From assembly GCA_017502125.1 (NCBI GenBank), contig JAFVVN010000024.1:1-37646 (forward strand): a stretch of 37,646 nucleotides of DNA. Direction: 5' to 3'. Below are positions 26,089 through 34,157 of this stretch, one piece after another (position 1 is the stretch's first letter; each line of letters starts with the position of its first letter). Below the pieces are notes generated by a model that was not told the origin of the DNA, did no database searches, and saw only the letters and a program-made list of their open reading frames with translations. This stretch comes from Bacteroidales bacterium. Lineage in GTDB: Bacteria > Bacteroidota > Bacteroidia > Bacteroidales > UBA932. A program made the translations under genes and the position numbers.

Positions 26089-27723
26089 TTATATGGATTT
26101 GATAAAATTCACAAGGTTGTCTCCTCTGGTAAGCCCAAATTTCTGCCGCAATCTATATCTGCTTATCTCCACGCTCTTCGGGGTTATATTCATCAGGGTC
26201 GCTATATATTTCGATGAAAATCCCAGTCTCAGCATAGCTGCAAGCCTTCTTTCCTGTTGAGTCAGGTCTGGAAAATTCTCTGCCAGCTTGGCGTTGAAGT
26301 CTTCATGAAGGGATTCTGCCTGAGAATAGAAATATTGGGCGTCGACTTCCCTGTCGTGGGAGAGTCTCTGCATCAGAGAAGACCTTAGCTCTGCAATCAG
26401 ACCATCCTTTTCCGCAAGGTCGTCCGTCTTGGCCAGTTTCTCAGCTATCTCGCTCAGCGACTCAAGATATCCCCTCTGTTCCACTATGCTCAGTGCTACA
26501 TTCATGACCTCCTGGCGTTTCATCTCCACGGCATTGTGCAAGGCCTGGTTCTCCGACAGGACCACCTTGAGTTCCATATCGTTGAGTGCCCGGCTGTGCT
26601 CGTATATCTGCTGCTGCTGAGCATAAACGAGCCTGTTGGTCGCCTCACGCTGGCCACGCTGCCTTTGCAGATACCCTAAGAAGAACATTGCAGCAAGGAT
26701 TGCAGCTGACACCGCCATGACAGCAAAATCATCAAGCTGCTCCTGCGGGTCAATATCGATTATGAAGAGAAGGACATAGGTCACAAGAAACGAAGCAAGC
26801 GGGGCAAGGACGTACACAAGAAGTTCCTTCCAATACTGCACATTATCCACAAGCGGCGACTTCTGAGCAAGCTCCACACCGGCGACAGCCGACATCACCA
26901 GCATCGAAACCGACAGCGGTACCGGGACAAGCCCCACAACGGATGTCGTCAGCTCGAACGAGAAGAACAGGAGAACAAGAGCAACCGAAAAACCGACCGC
27001 AACCACAGCATATATGGAAAAATCCGCGAACATTCCGGACTGTTCATCTGCGTCAGTCCTTCCGGCCCTGGAAGCCATAGGCATAAGCAGGATAACAGAC
27101 AACAGGACGACAAGAAGGACGCTCATCCTGCCGACACCACAGATCAGAGTCCCGAGCCCCATAAGAAAACCTCCCCAGTTAAGCCCCAGGGCAAAGGCAG
27201 CAAGCACCACCCCGCAAATCACGGCGAAACGCATATAATATGACAGCGAAACGAGGTGGATTCCTGACCTTCCGATGAGCATCCGCTGCAATCTCCTCAG
27301 CAGAAAGGCGAGGACAAGCGTGACAAGCGGAGCCACAAGGACAGAAATGACGGCCGGCAATCCGAAGGAGCCGTCACCTGCAGACATGGATAAAGCCAGC
27401 AGGGACCCTATAAGGGCGTAGACTGCCGAACCGCGCATGGAGAACAGTTTAAGACATGCCAGAACCATAAAGGATGCAAGCAGCATGATCAGGAGTGCCG
27501 TGTAGTCTATTTCCACATCTGGCAGGGACTGGGACACCATGAAAGATCCATAATGGAAATCCACAATTACACCAGAAAGCACTGCAGTCAGGATTATGAA
27601 AGGAAAACGGGACCGCCTCACCGCGCATGTGGGGTAATACACCCCGAAGAAACTGTCGAACTCATTGATATAGAACCAGAGAACGGCAGCAGTCACAAGC
27701 AATATGAGGCAGAGGACATTCAT
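26089..27723 (-). CDS. Membrane protein with degenerate PiT-like domain, coiled coil and LuxR-type HTH
   Basis: 544 residues in three parts. Residues 1-350 contain about ten membrane segments. I see weak motif-level similarity to Bacteroidales PiT phosphate permeases: FDSFFGVYYP (22-31), SRFPFIILTAVLSGVIVDFHYGSFM (38-62), LKLFSMRGSAVYALIGSLLALS (91-112) and VPLSVSMLVMSAVAG (268-282), where transporters read FDxxxGxxND and PLSTTYV. The Asn-Asp pair that binds phosphate is missing, so transport is unlikely. Residues 352-470 are a coiled coil (QQQQIYEHSRALNDMELK). Residues 475-544 hold the HTH seen in Bacteroidetes one-component regulators (FPDLTQQERRLAAMLRLGFSSKYIATLMNITPKSVEISRYRLRQKF). I infer a membrane-bound transcription factor. 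It is two bases from the DUF47 gene. Fusion is by sequence; the PiT origin needs a profile search. Confidence 0.72.
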   Translation of the reverse strand: MNVLCLILLVTAAVLWFYINEFDSFFGVYYPTCAVRRSRFPFIILTAVLSGVIVDFHYGSFMVSQSLPDVEIDYTALLIMLLASFMVLACLKLFSMRGSAVYALIGSLLALSMSAGDGSFGLPAVISVLVAPLVTLVLAFLLRRLQRMLIGRSGIHLVSLSYYMRFAVICGVVLAAFALGLNWGGFLMGLGTLICGVGRMSVLLVVLLSVILLMPMASRAGRTDADEQSGMFADFSIYAVVAVGFSVALVLLFFSFELTTSVVGLVPVPLSVSMLVMSAVAGVELAQKSPLVDNVQYWKELLVYVLAPLASFLVTYVLLFIIDIDPQEQLDDFAVMAVSAAILAAMFFLGYLQRQRGQREATNRLVYAQQQQIYEHSRALNDMELKVVLSENQALHNAVEMKRQEVMNVALSIVEQRGYLESLSEIAEKLAKTDDLAEKDGLIAELRSSLMQRLSHDREVDAQYFYSQAESLHEDFNAKLAENFPDLTQQERRLAAMLRLGFSSKYIATLMNITPKSVEISRYRLRQKFGLTRGDNLVNFIKSI

Positions 27724-27725
27724 GT

Positions 27726-28373
27726 CTACAAGGTTCTGCGTATCGCCATCACAGCGAGCTGGTCAGCAACGTTTTCAGCGGCCTTCGACAGGTTCTCGAT
27801 ATGGAGGGCAAAATATCTCAGATGGAATTTCTCACTGAGCTTTAGGGACGGCATGTTATGAAAAACAGTCCTTTTGATGGTCTGAGAGTACTTGACAGCC
27901 TCCTTTTCATAGAAATATGCCCTGCTGATCTTGTCAGGAACAGTCTCGGGAGCCTTGAAATATGCCTTGGCAGCCGGCACTACCGCTTCAACTGCAAGAG
28001 TCGAGAATTCGGTGAGCTTAAGAAACTCCTGATTGAGTTCCGAAGGTATGAAAGGGGTTTCGATTTCAAACTGGAGAAGACTTTCGCTCAGAATATCGGT
28101 GATATTCCTTGTCTTCTCGAAAAGCCTCATGATGTCGGCACGTGAGCGCACCAGAGCAGTCTGGGTATACAGCGCATTCTCTATCTCACGCCTCAGCACA
28201 CTCGACTCACTGTCCAAGGAGGACATACGCATAAGATTCTCGTTGAAACCGTCTGAATTGGAATACAGATAATTTCTCACTCCCTCCTTAAAGACCAGCA
28301 CCGCCTGATCCATAAGATCGAAATATCTGTCGATATCATCTATAAGTTTATCTGCTTTCTTGCGTCCGAACAT
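27726..28373 (-). CDS. DUF47 / PhoU-like protein
   Basis: Helical cytoplasmic protein of 215 residues, the usual length of DUF47 (PhoU_div) proteins, the accessory partners normally encoded next to PiT phosphate transporters. It begins MFGRKKADKLIDDIDRYFDLMDQAVLVFKEGVRNYL, then SLDSESSVLRREIENALYTQTALVRSRADIMRLFEKTRNITDILSESLLQFEIE, where the E(x)xxD and RxD/E patterns form the metal-binding helices, and ends in HIENLSKAAENVADQLAVMAIRRTL, the repeated PhoU-like helix. The first gene of the cluster, two bases ahead of the PiT-like HTH gene. An in-frame upstream extension is not needed, because MFGRKK matches the family start. Confidence 0.87.
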   Translation of the reverse strand: MFGRKKADKLIDDIDRYFDLMDQAVLVFKEGVRNYLYSNSDGFNENLMRMSSLDSESSVLRREIENALYTQTALVRSRADIMRLFEKTRNITDILSESLLQFEIETPFIPSELNQEFLKLTEFSTLAVEAVVPAAKAYFKAPETVPDKISRAYFYEKEAVKYSQTIKRTVFHNMPSLKLSEKFHLRYFALHIENLSKAAENVADQLAVMAIRRTL

Positions 28374-28397
28374 ATGTCTACATCCATTTGTGATAAA

Positions 28398-28405
28398 CAA
28401 ATATA
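28398..28405 (-). promoter_or_regulatory. Probable -7 element for the DUF47-PiT cluster
   Basis: TATATTTG on the minus strand matches TAnnTTTG, 24 bases before the DUF47 start. No clear -33 TTTG was found. The remaining gap up to dapF (28406-28575) shows no gene or strong hairpin. Confidence 0.45.
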
Positions 28406-28575
28406 AGAAAAATTGCGTTGTAGAGGAACACCTATGACTTAAGACACTTTGGAAGAGTCCCTGCAAATACTGGCCTAAAACCTTAGTACACAAGATATTG
28501 CCCCCACAATATCAATTATGGAATTATATGTCGTAGAGAGTTATTGTAGAGTTTTTTGTAGAGGAAGACAGGGAG

Positions 28576-29496
28576 TCAGACAGTGATTCCGCACACTCTT
28601 GCAGCCGGTCCTGTGAGGTGGACATCACTAGCGATTCCATTCTCTGACGGGATGAAATCAACGGAAAGCACATCTTTTTTTGCCTGCACCTTGCATGTGA
28701 GTCTCCCGCTCCCATCAGCGCGGACAGATGGGAATCCGGCCATATAGGCGGCAAGTACGGAAGCCACTATTCCGGTTCCACAGGCAAAGGTCTCGTCTTC
28801 GACACCTTTTTCATATGTGCGTACCTTTATATGTCCGGCAGACGGTTCCACAAAGTTCACATTCGCACCTCCTGGCATGAGTTCTTCTGCATTATATCTT
28901 ATATCACGGCCCTCGCCGACAACATCACAAGTGTCGACATCATCCACTATACGGACATAGTGGCGGGTGCCGGTGTCAAGAAAGAAACCGTCCGAGGGAA
29001 CAGAGGTTCCGGTCAGAACCTCAAATCTGTCAGCAGATTCCACATCCTTCATTCCGAGTCTCACAGTCTTGACTCCAGATGAATCTTCAAGGATATATGC
29101 CTCATGGGGACCGTCGGCTGCAGTGAAACGAAACTTCACCAGTGCCTCATCCGTCTCCTCACCTGAAACGCCGCAATCATATGCAAAGGCAACTATGCAT
29201 CGTCCTCCATTGCCACACATCATTCCACCTGAACCGTCGGAGTTGAAATAGGTCATATGAAAGTCGGTGGTACTGTCTGCGGCGGCCGGGGTCTGGTTTC
29301 CGGCATCCAGAAGCATCAGTCCGTCGGCTCCAACCCCGTAACGGCGGTCACACAGATCAGATATCGCTCTGGACCATATGGTCCCGTCTTCCAGGACTGC
29401 GGTCAGAACTCCGTCCTTCTCAGTCAGATGACCATCTCTATTGTCGGCAATCAGGAAATCGTTTCCTGCGCCCTGATATTTGTGGAATATCATCAT
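28576..29496 (-). CDS. dapF: Diaminopimelate epimerase
   Basis: Converts LL-diaminopimelate to the meso form, used both for lysine and for peptidoglycan cross-links. Both catalytic Cys motifs are present: MMCGNGGRC with Cys94 and TFACGTGIVAS with Cys239, along with FHKYQGAGNDFLIADNR at the start and the substrate-contacting GGANVNFVE segment. 306 residues, about 30 longer than the E. coli enzyme because of inserted loops (LTEKDGVLTAVLEDGTIWSRAI and GNQTPAAADSTTD). Two adjacent ATG codons (29496 and 29493) are equally possible; an earlier one would overlap the aminotransferase. It is the last gene of the lysine cluster, 19 bases behind the aminotransferase. Confidence 0.95.
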   Translation of the reverse strand: MMIFHKYQGAGNDFLIADNRDGHLTEKDGVLTAVLEDGTIWSRAISDLCDRRYGVGADGLMLLDAGNQTPAAADSTTDFHMTYFNSDGSGGMMCGNGGRCIVAFAYDCGVSGEETDEALVKFRFTAADGPHEAYILEDSSGVKTVRLGMKDVESADRFEVLTGTSVPSDGFFLDTGTRHYVRIVDDVDTCDVVGEGRDIRYNAEELMPGGANVNFVEPSAGHIKVRTYEKGVEDETFACGTGIVASVLAAYMAGFPSVRADGSGRLTCKVQAKKDVLSVDFIPSENGIASDVHLTGPAARVCGITV

Positions 29497-29515
29497 TTTG
29501 GTGGCAGCTATCTCA

Positions 29516-30724
29516 TTAACAATCAATACATTTTTCCATTTCGTGCCGCAACAGGTCTGCAAGTAACCTGATGCCTTCAGTGATTCTCTCCGGTGACATG
29601 AAGGAGAAGTTCAGGCGCATTGTATTCTTTCCGCTTCTGTCAGGATGGAAAAACTCTCCGGCCACATAGGCGACCCCTGCATCAAGTGCCACATCATAGA
29701 ACTTCACGGCATCAAAACCTTCTGGCATAGTCAGAAAGAGGAACAGACCTCCTTCAGGATGGGTCCAGGTCACTCCTTCTGGCATATATTCCTCCAGCAG
29801 CGACAGCAGGAGGTCACGTTTGCCCTTATATAGGGCTATGCTCCTTGTCAGATTATCATCCAGACGGCCGGAAGTCAGGAATTCAGCAGCCACATACTGG
29901 TCAAAAATCGGAGGACAGAGATCCAAGGACTGCTTGCAGACATATATCTTGTCAAGTATATCAGGATGCGCTATCGCCCAGCCCAGACGGAAGCCCGGCG
30001 CAAAGATCTTCGAGAAGGATCCCAGATGGATGACATTGTCCGGAGCCAGTGAATACATGGTCGGGATGTGCTCTCCCTCATAGCGGAGCTCGCGGTACGG
30101 GCTGTCCTCGACAATCAGGAAATCGTATTCCCGAGCCAGTCCGACAAGCATTTTCCTCTCATCAAGAGTCAGCGACTCGCCTGATGGGTTCTGGAAATCC
30201 GGAATCATGTAAAGGAACTTCACCTGCTTGCCCTCCTCCCTGACCTGATTCAGGACATCTTCATATGACTTTCTGAAAACCGCCAGGTCTTCGTGGTGGG
30301 ATATCCCCCTTATGTCAGCCCTGTATGAACAGAAAGACTGGATGGCTCCGAGATATGACGGATTGGAGGTCAGGACTACATCACCCGGATTCACAAGAAT
30401 CCTCGTGCACACATCGATTCCCTGCTGAGACGAGGATGTGATCTGCACGCGGTCGACATTGACCCCACATCTGGATGCCACTGCCTCACGCAGCTCGGGC
30501 ACTCCCTGGGTGGCACCATACTGGAAGGCCTTGCCGCCATATTTGTCTATGACTTCAGACATGGTCCTGCGAATCTCCTCCATGGGAAAGGTCTCCGCAG
30601 AAGGATAGCCTCCTGCAAAGGAATATATGGAATTGAGATCCACCCTCTTGAATATCTCCCTCACCGGGGAGCGGAAGAAGGAGGCCACGTCCTCAGAAAA
30701 CTTGTTGCTGTACATATTCATCAT
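29516..30724 (-). CDS. PLP-dependent aminotransferase, candidate for the DapC step
   Basis: Fold-type I aminotransferase of 402 residues, of the 2-aminoadipate/kynurenine aminotransferase-like class. Visible: FAGGYPSAETFP at the start, YGATQGVPELREAVA, SSSQQGIDVCTRI (cofactor phosphate region), PDFQNPSGESL with the Asn, VEDSPYRELRY with the Asp that holds the pyridine N, LGSFSKIFAPGFRLGW with the Schiff-base Lys, and the C-terminal MRLNFSF Arg. Position between dapD and dapF, with a DapE-type gene in the same cluster, fits N-succinyl-L,L-diaminopimelate aminotransferase (the DapC role), which many unrelated aminotransferases perform. Substrate is inferred from context, not sequence. Confidence 0.8.
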   Translation of the reverse strand: MMNMYSNKFSEDVASFFRSPVREIFKRVDLNSIYSFAGGYPSAETFPMEEIRRTMSEVIDKYGGKAFQYGATQGVPELREAVASRCGVNVDRVQITSSSQQGIDVCTRILVNPGDVVLTSNPSYLGAIQSFCSYRADIRGISHHEDLAVFRKSYEDVLNQVREEGKQVKFLYMIPDFQNPSGESLTLDERKMLVGLAREYDFLIVEDSPYRELRYEGEHIPTMYSLAPDNVIHLGSFSKIFAPGFRLGWAIAHPDILDKIYVCKQSLDLCPPIFDQYVAAEFLTSGRLDDNLTRSIALYKGKRDLLLSLLEEYMPEGVTWTHPEGGLFLFLTMPEGFDAVKFYDVALDAGVAYVAGEFFHPDRSGKNTMRLNFSFMSPERITEGIRLLADLLRHEMEKCIDC

Positions 30725-30764
30725 AAAGATTCTTCACTACACTTCGCTTCATTCAGAATGACAG
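30725..30764. repeat. Dispersed palindromic repeat directly upstream of the aminotransferase gene
   Basis: AAAGATTCTTCACTACACTT followed by CGCTTCATTCAGAATGACAG is a copy of the SERSEE-type repeat arm seen in murB, directly abutting the aminotransferase start codon. It therefore occupies the place of the ribosome-binding site. Confidence 0.6.
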
Positions 30765-30846
30765 TTCTTAGCTACTGTCTTGAAAATCTTTCACATATCA
30801 TCCACAATAGCCCGTCATACGATCCTGATCGGCAGCGTAAGACATC

Positions 30847-31617
30847 CTATCGGAGCATATCCTCAAGGGTGATGGAGCCGGCAGTCTTCTGGTCACGATA
30901 CTTCACGATGACCGGACAATAGAGATGGATTCCCTGCTCTGCGCCCGGTCCCTTGCTGATTGGACGACTACCCGCCACAACCACGGCACCTGCCGGAACC
31001 ACCATCTGGCCATTCTCATTTGCGCGGATATATTCTCCTGTCGTGGAATCGAATATGGCTGTGGATGCATTTATTATCACGCCTGTACCTATCACAGCAT
31101 TCTCCTTCACTATTGTTCCTTCATAGATTCCGCAGTTTCCGCCGATGAAGACGTTGTCCTCTATTATGACCGGAAGTGCTCCGACCGGTTCCAGAACGCC
31201 ACCCAACTGAGAGGCGGCTGATAGATGGACATGCTTGCCGACCTGTGCACATGAACCCACAAGGGCATGAGAGTCAATCATCGTTCCCTCGTCCACATAG
31301 GCTCCTATATTCACATATGCCGGAGGCATCATGATGACCGAAGGGGCAAGATAGGCACCGGCACGGACACTGCTTCCTCCAGGAACAATCCGCACTCCAC
31401 TCTGCTCGTTGAACATTCTTGTCGGGATGGTGTCCTTGTCAAAGAAGGAGAACTGACCCTGAGTCATGTCCACCAGCTTTCCAAGACGGAATCCCGAGAG
31501 TATGACTTCCTTCACCCAGGAATTCACTTTCCACTGGCCGCAGATCTTTTCCGCTACCCTTATCCTGCCGGCTTCAAGGTCGGCTATCGTCTGATAGAAT
31601 CTATCCTTTTCTGTCAT
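30847..31617 (-). CDS. dapD: 2,3,4,5-Tetrahydropyridine-2,6-dicarboxylate N-succinyltransferase
   Basis: Adds succinyl from succinyl-CoA to tetrahydrodipicolinate, the entry to the succinylase branch of lysine/DAP synthesis. 256 residues with a left-handed beta-helix of hexapeptide repeats ([80 protein letters not shown]), and the DapD-specific [25 protein letters not shown] and [14 protein letters not shown]. The N-terminal helical domain is shorter than in E. coli (274 residues). ATG 31617 (MTEKDRFYQ) is chosen; a GTG seven codons earlier is possible. DapD points to succinylation rather than the DapL or dehydrogenase routes. Confidence 0.94.
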   Translation of the reverse strand: MTEKDRFYQTIADLEAGRIRVAEKICGQWKVNSWVKEVILSGFRLGKLVDMTQGQFSFFDKDTIPTRMFNEQSGVRIVPGGSSVRAGAYLAPSVIMMPPAYVNIGAYVDEGTMIDSHALVGSCAQVGKHVHLSAASQLGGVLEPVGALPVIIEDNVFIGGNCGIYEGTIVKENAVIGTGVIINASTAIFDSTTGEYIRANENGQMVVPAGAVVVAGSRPISKGPGAEQGIHLYCPVIVKYRDQKTAGSITLEDMLR

Positions 31618-31635
31618 TTTCGTCTGTTTTATGGT

Positions 31636-31671
31636 CACTGTGTCATGTTTTGGTCAATCAATGACACAGTG
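31636..31671. promoter_or_regulatory. Inverted repeat in the leader of dapD
   Basis: CACTGTGTCAT (31636-31646) and ATGACACAGTG (31661-31671) are perfect 11-base inverted copies, 14 bases apart, ending 19 bases upstream of the dapD ATG. Related GGTCAC / CAGTGGTC blocks continue to 31745 at the dapA stop. It could be an operator for a dimeric regulator, an RNA hairpin over the translation start, or part of a repeat. Confidence 0.45.
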
Positions 31672-31745
31672 GTGGTCATTTTCACTGAATTTTATCGCTT
31701 TTCCGTAGCAGTGTGACATAAATACGCTGATTCCGGTCACAGTGG

Positions 31746-32630
31746 TCAGCCTAAGAGTCCCAGATTACGGATGGTCCGGACCATAAGGTCATAGGTGCTC
31801 TGCTGAGATGGGACCAGAGGCAGTCTGAGTTCGTTTTCAATCAGTCCCATGGCAGCCATCGCAGCCTTTGCAGGGATAGGATTGCTCTCCACAAAGCAGT
31901 TTGTGAAGAGAGGAGTCAGTTTCTCGTTCCATGCATGCGCTTCCTCGGTCCTTCCCTCACGGATTGCCTTCACGAAGGATGCGAGAAGCTCAGGAGCAAC
32001 ATTTGAGGCCACGCTTATGATTCCGGCTCCGCCATTCTCCATCATCCAGAGCGTGTCATCATCATTCCCGCTCAGGACCTGGAAACCCTCGGGAGCATTG
32101 CGAAGGATCTCCATGATCTGCTCCCTGTTGCCGGAAGCCTCCTTGGTAGCCACAATATTATCTATCTCTGCCAGTCTCAGCGCTGTCTCGGCAGTCATAT
32201 TGACTCCGGTACGCCCGGGAACATTATAAAGGACTATCGGCTTGTCAGTCGACTCAGCCACAGCCTTGAAATACCGGTACTGTCCCTCCTGAGTCGGCTT
32301 GTTGTAGTATGGCACAACTATCAGGAAGGCATCCACGCCGTAAGGTTCCAGCATCTCCATGCTTCGGATGGTGTGCTTTAGAGAGTTTGTTCCGCCACCG
32401 ACCACAATCGGCAGACCCGCGCCATGTTCCCTGGCGATCTGCAGCACCTTTATGCGCTCGTCATCCTCGAGGCAAGGGGTCTCCCCCGTCGTTCCAAGGG
32501 GTACGAGCACGTCGATTCCGGCCGCCACCTGACGGTCAACCAATGACGCAAACCCGTCGTAGTCAACTTCTCCGTTCCTGAACGGGGTTATCAGGGCGGT
32601 TCCGCAGCCTGAAAGGTTTATGTGTTTCAT
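31746..32630 (-). CDS. dapA: 4-Hydroxy-tetrahydrodipicolinate synthase
   Basis: Condenses pyruvate with aspartate semialdehyde; the first committed step of lysine/DAP synthesis. 294 residues, a normal-length TIM barrel. Key blocks: CGTALITPFRNGEVDYDGF, VPLGTTGETPCL, VLYNVPGRTGVNM with the catalytic Tyr, and IVATKEASGN with the Schiff-base Lys; FVESNPIPAKAAM is also typical. The start at 32630 (MKHINLSG) is chosen; an upstream in-frame start would take 13 residues (LDLDLKKNIAEN) from the repeat array that fills the upstream gap. lysC and dapB lie upstream, dapD downstream. Confidence 0.95.
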   Translation of the reverse strand: MKHINLSGCGTALITPFRNGEVDYDGFASLVDRQVAAGIDVLVPLGTTGETPCLEDDERIKVLQIAREHGAGLPIVVGGGTNSLKHTIRSMEMLEPYGVDAFLIVVPYYNKPTQEGQYRYFKAVAESTDKPIVLYNVPGRTGVNMTAETALRLAEIDNIVATKEASGNREQIMEILRNAPEGFQVLSGNDDDTLWMMENGGAGIISVASNVAPELLASFVKAIREGRTEEAHAWNEKLTPLFTNCFVESNPIPAKAAMAAMGLIENELRLPLVPSQQSTYDLMVRTIRNLGLLG

Positions 32631-32632
32631 AT

Positions 32633-32985
32633 TCTCAGCAATATTTTTTTTCAAATCAAGGTCCAACAACTATGCTCTTTTTTCGGGGGAGGCGAAGGAA
32701 TATGAAAATATGTTCATATTACCCTTTCCCTAAATCCCTTTCCAAAGAAAGGGACTTGGTCGCTGCGCTCCGAAATTTTCTCAGCAATATTTTTTTCAAA
32801 TCAAGGTCTAACAACTATGCTCTTTTTTCGGGGGGGGCAAAGGAATATGAAAATATGTTCATATTACCCTTTCCCTAAATCCCTTTCCAAAGAAAGGGAC
32901 TTGGTCGCTGCGCTCCGAAATTTTCTCAGCAATATTTTTTTCAAATCAAGGTCCAATTACTATGTTCTTTTTTCGGGGGGGGGCG
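32633..32985. repeat. Tandem array in the dapA leader (two full units and one partial)
   Basis: Units start at 32633, 32779 and 32924, giving periods of 146 and 145 bases; the third copy stops after about 60 bases. Each unit repeats the dapA-proximal leader (TCTCAGCAATATTTTTTTCA, then AATCAAGGTC), a stretch with TCTTTTTTCGGGGG, and one copy of the 53-base element (32721-32773; 32866-32918). On the operon strand each unit carries TTGATTTG (complement of CAAATCAA at 32652, 32797 and 32942), a near match to the -7 box. The unit creates small duplicate reading frames that are not credible genes. Confidence 0.85.
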
Positions 32986-33094
32986 ACAGGCAGAGTTTTG
33001 CCCTTTATGCTGCCTGACGGTGCTCAAAAATGCTTGTTTCGCCCATTTTTGGGGACCGACAGGCAGACTTTTGGCCATTTTATTGCCTGACGGT
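32985..33094. repeat. Pair of CAGGCAG hairpins downstream of dapB
   Basis: Two related hairpins (32985-33021 and 33058-33094), each running from GACAGGCAG to TGCCTGACGG around a T-rich loop containing TTTTG. Stem CAGGCAG with CTGCCTG; the second has one mismatch. A third relative lies at 37005-37038. The pair could terminate or attenuate transcription after dapB. Confidence 0.6.
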
Positions 33095-33141
33095 CTCAGC
33101 CCATATAGCTGATGTCGTTAAAACCACTGCCCCGTGAGTAC

Positions 33142-33810
33142 CTACAATCCCAAAACACTCTTGAATTCATGGACACCGGCCAGGCCTTCCGTGCGAAGGG
33201 CCGCCTCAACTGCACCGGCAGCAAACCCCTCACGGGAAAATGCCTCATGGGTCATGGTGATCCGGTCATTCAGCCCCTCAAAACCGATAGTGTGGATGCC
33301 AGGTATCTCTCCGCAGCGTACAGACTGTATATCAGTTCTTGTTCCCATGTTAGCATCCACTATATCCCCAAGCGACCGGGCTGTTCCGCTTGGAGCATCC
33401 AGCTTATGGCAGTGATGCATCTCAAGCATATAAGGGCTGTATCCTCCGGTCTCCCCGAGGAGTCTGGATATATATTCGGTCACGGCAAAGAACACATTGA
33501 CTCCGATGGAAAAATTCGAAGCCCAGATCATCGGTGTGCCGCATTTCTCGAAATATGCCACGACCTCATCCTTGATGTCCGCCCATCCGGTCGTGCCCAC
33601 CACTACTGCCTTGAAGTTCTCTGCCAGGAACCTATAGTTGGCTCTGAAGGCGGCCGGAGTTGTGAAATCTATGCAGACACATTCCCTTGCGAGAGCCGGG
33701 TCCGTCTCCGTGATGGCTTCGCTCCAGCCGGCATATCCTATACCGCGCGAGAGGATGATCTTCTCGATCATCTTGCCCATTTTGCCGTAGCCGCTTATCA
33801 AAATTTTCAT
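33142..33810 (-). CDS. dapB: 4-Hydroxy-tetrahydrodipicolinate reductase
   Basis: NAD(P)H-dependent reductase that follows DapA. 222 residues, somewhat shorter than the 270 of E. coli because of a compact Rossmann domain (MKILISGYGKMGKMIEKIIL with GYGKMG, and IDFTTPAAFRANY). The catalytic signature EMHHCHKLDAPSGTA is intact, preceded by IWASNFSIGVNVF and followed by GFEGLNDRITMTHEAFSREGFAAGA. The start codon is directly preceded by an AT-rich leader that has been duplicated in the adjoining array; no Shine-Dalgarno is seen. Confidence 0.95.
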   Translation of the reverse strand: MKILISGYGKMGKMIEKIILSRGIGYAGWSEAITETDPALARECVCIDFTTPAAFRANYRFLAENFKAVVVGTTGWADIKDEVVAYFEKCGTPMIWASNFSIGVNVFFAVTEYISRLLGETGGYSPYMLEMHHCHKLDAPSGTARSLGDIVDANMGTRTDIQSVRCGEIPGIHTIGFEGLNDRITMTHEAFSREGFAAGAVEAALRTEGLAGVHEFKSVLGL

Positions 33811-33816
33811 ATTTTA

Positions 33817-34147
33817 TAACCTTATATTTTCAAATCAACTTCAATCAACTCAGAAACTCTGGCCGACGGGGTGCATAAATATGAAAATATCTTCATATCA
33901 CCCTTTCCCTAAATCCCTTTCCAAAGAAAGGGACTTGGTCGCTACGCTCCGAGTTTCTAACCTTATATTTTCAAATCAACTTCAATCAACTCAGAAACTT
34001 TATCCAAAGGGGTGCATAAATATGAAAATTTCTTCATTTCACCCTTTCCCTAAATCCCTTTCCAAAGAAAGGGACTTGGTCGCTGCGCTCCGAGTTTCTA
34101 ACCTTATATTTTCAAATCAACATCAATCAACTCAGAAACTTTGTCCG
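33817..34147. repeat. Tandem array in the dapB leader (two full units and one partial)
   Basis: Units start at 33817, 33958 and 34099, an exact 141-base period; the third copy is cut after about 50 bases, close to the lysC stop. Each full unit consists of the local dapB leader (TAACCTTATATTTTCAAATC, then CAATCAACTCAGAAACT), a block with GGGGTGCATAAATATGAAAA, and the 53-base element (33900-33952; 34041-34093). The 53-base element is shared with the dapA array, but the leader parts are different. That points to local duplication around a common element. Confidence 0.85.
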
Positions 34148-34157
34148 ACTCATCACA

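Noticed and set aside
32672-33017. Two similar small frames on the plus strand (about 68 codons each)
   Set aside because: They are made by the tandem repeat itself; they have low-complexity content, lie opposite to the operon, and lack a promoter.
32633-34147. CRISPR array
   Set aside because: Units of 141-146 bases with no short repeat/unique spacer alternation, and no cas genes.
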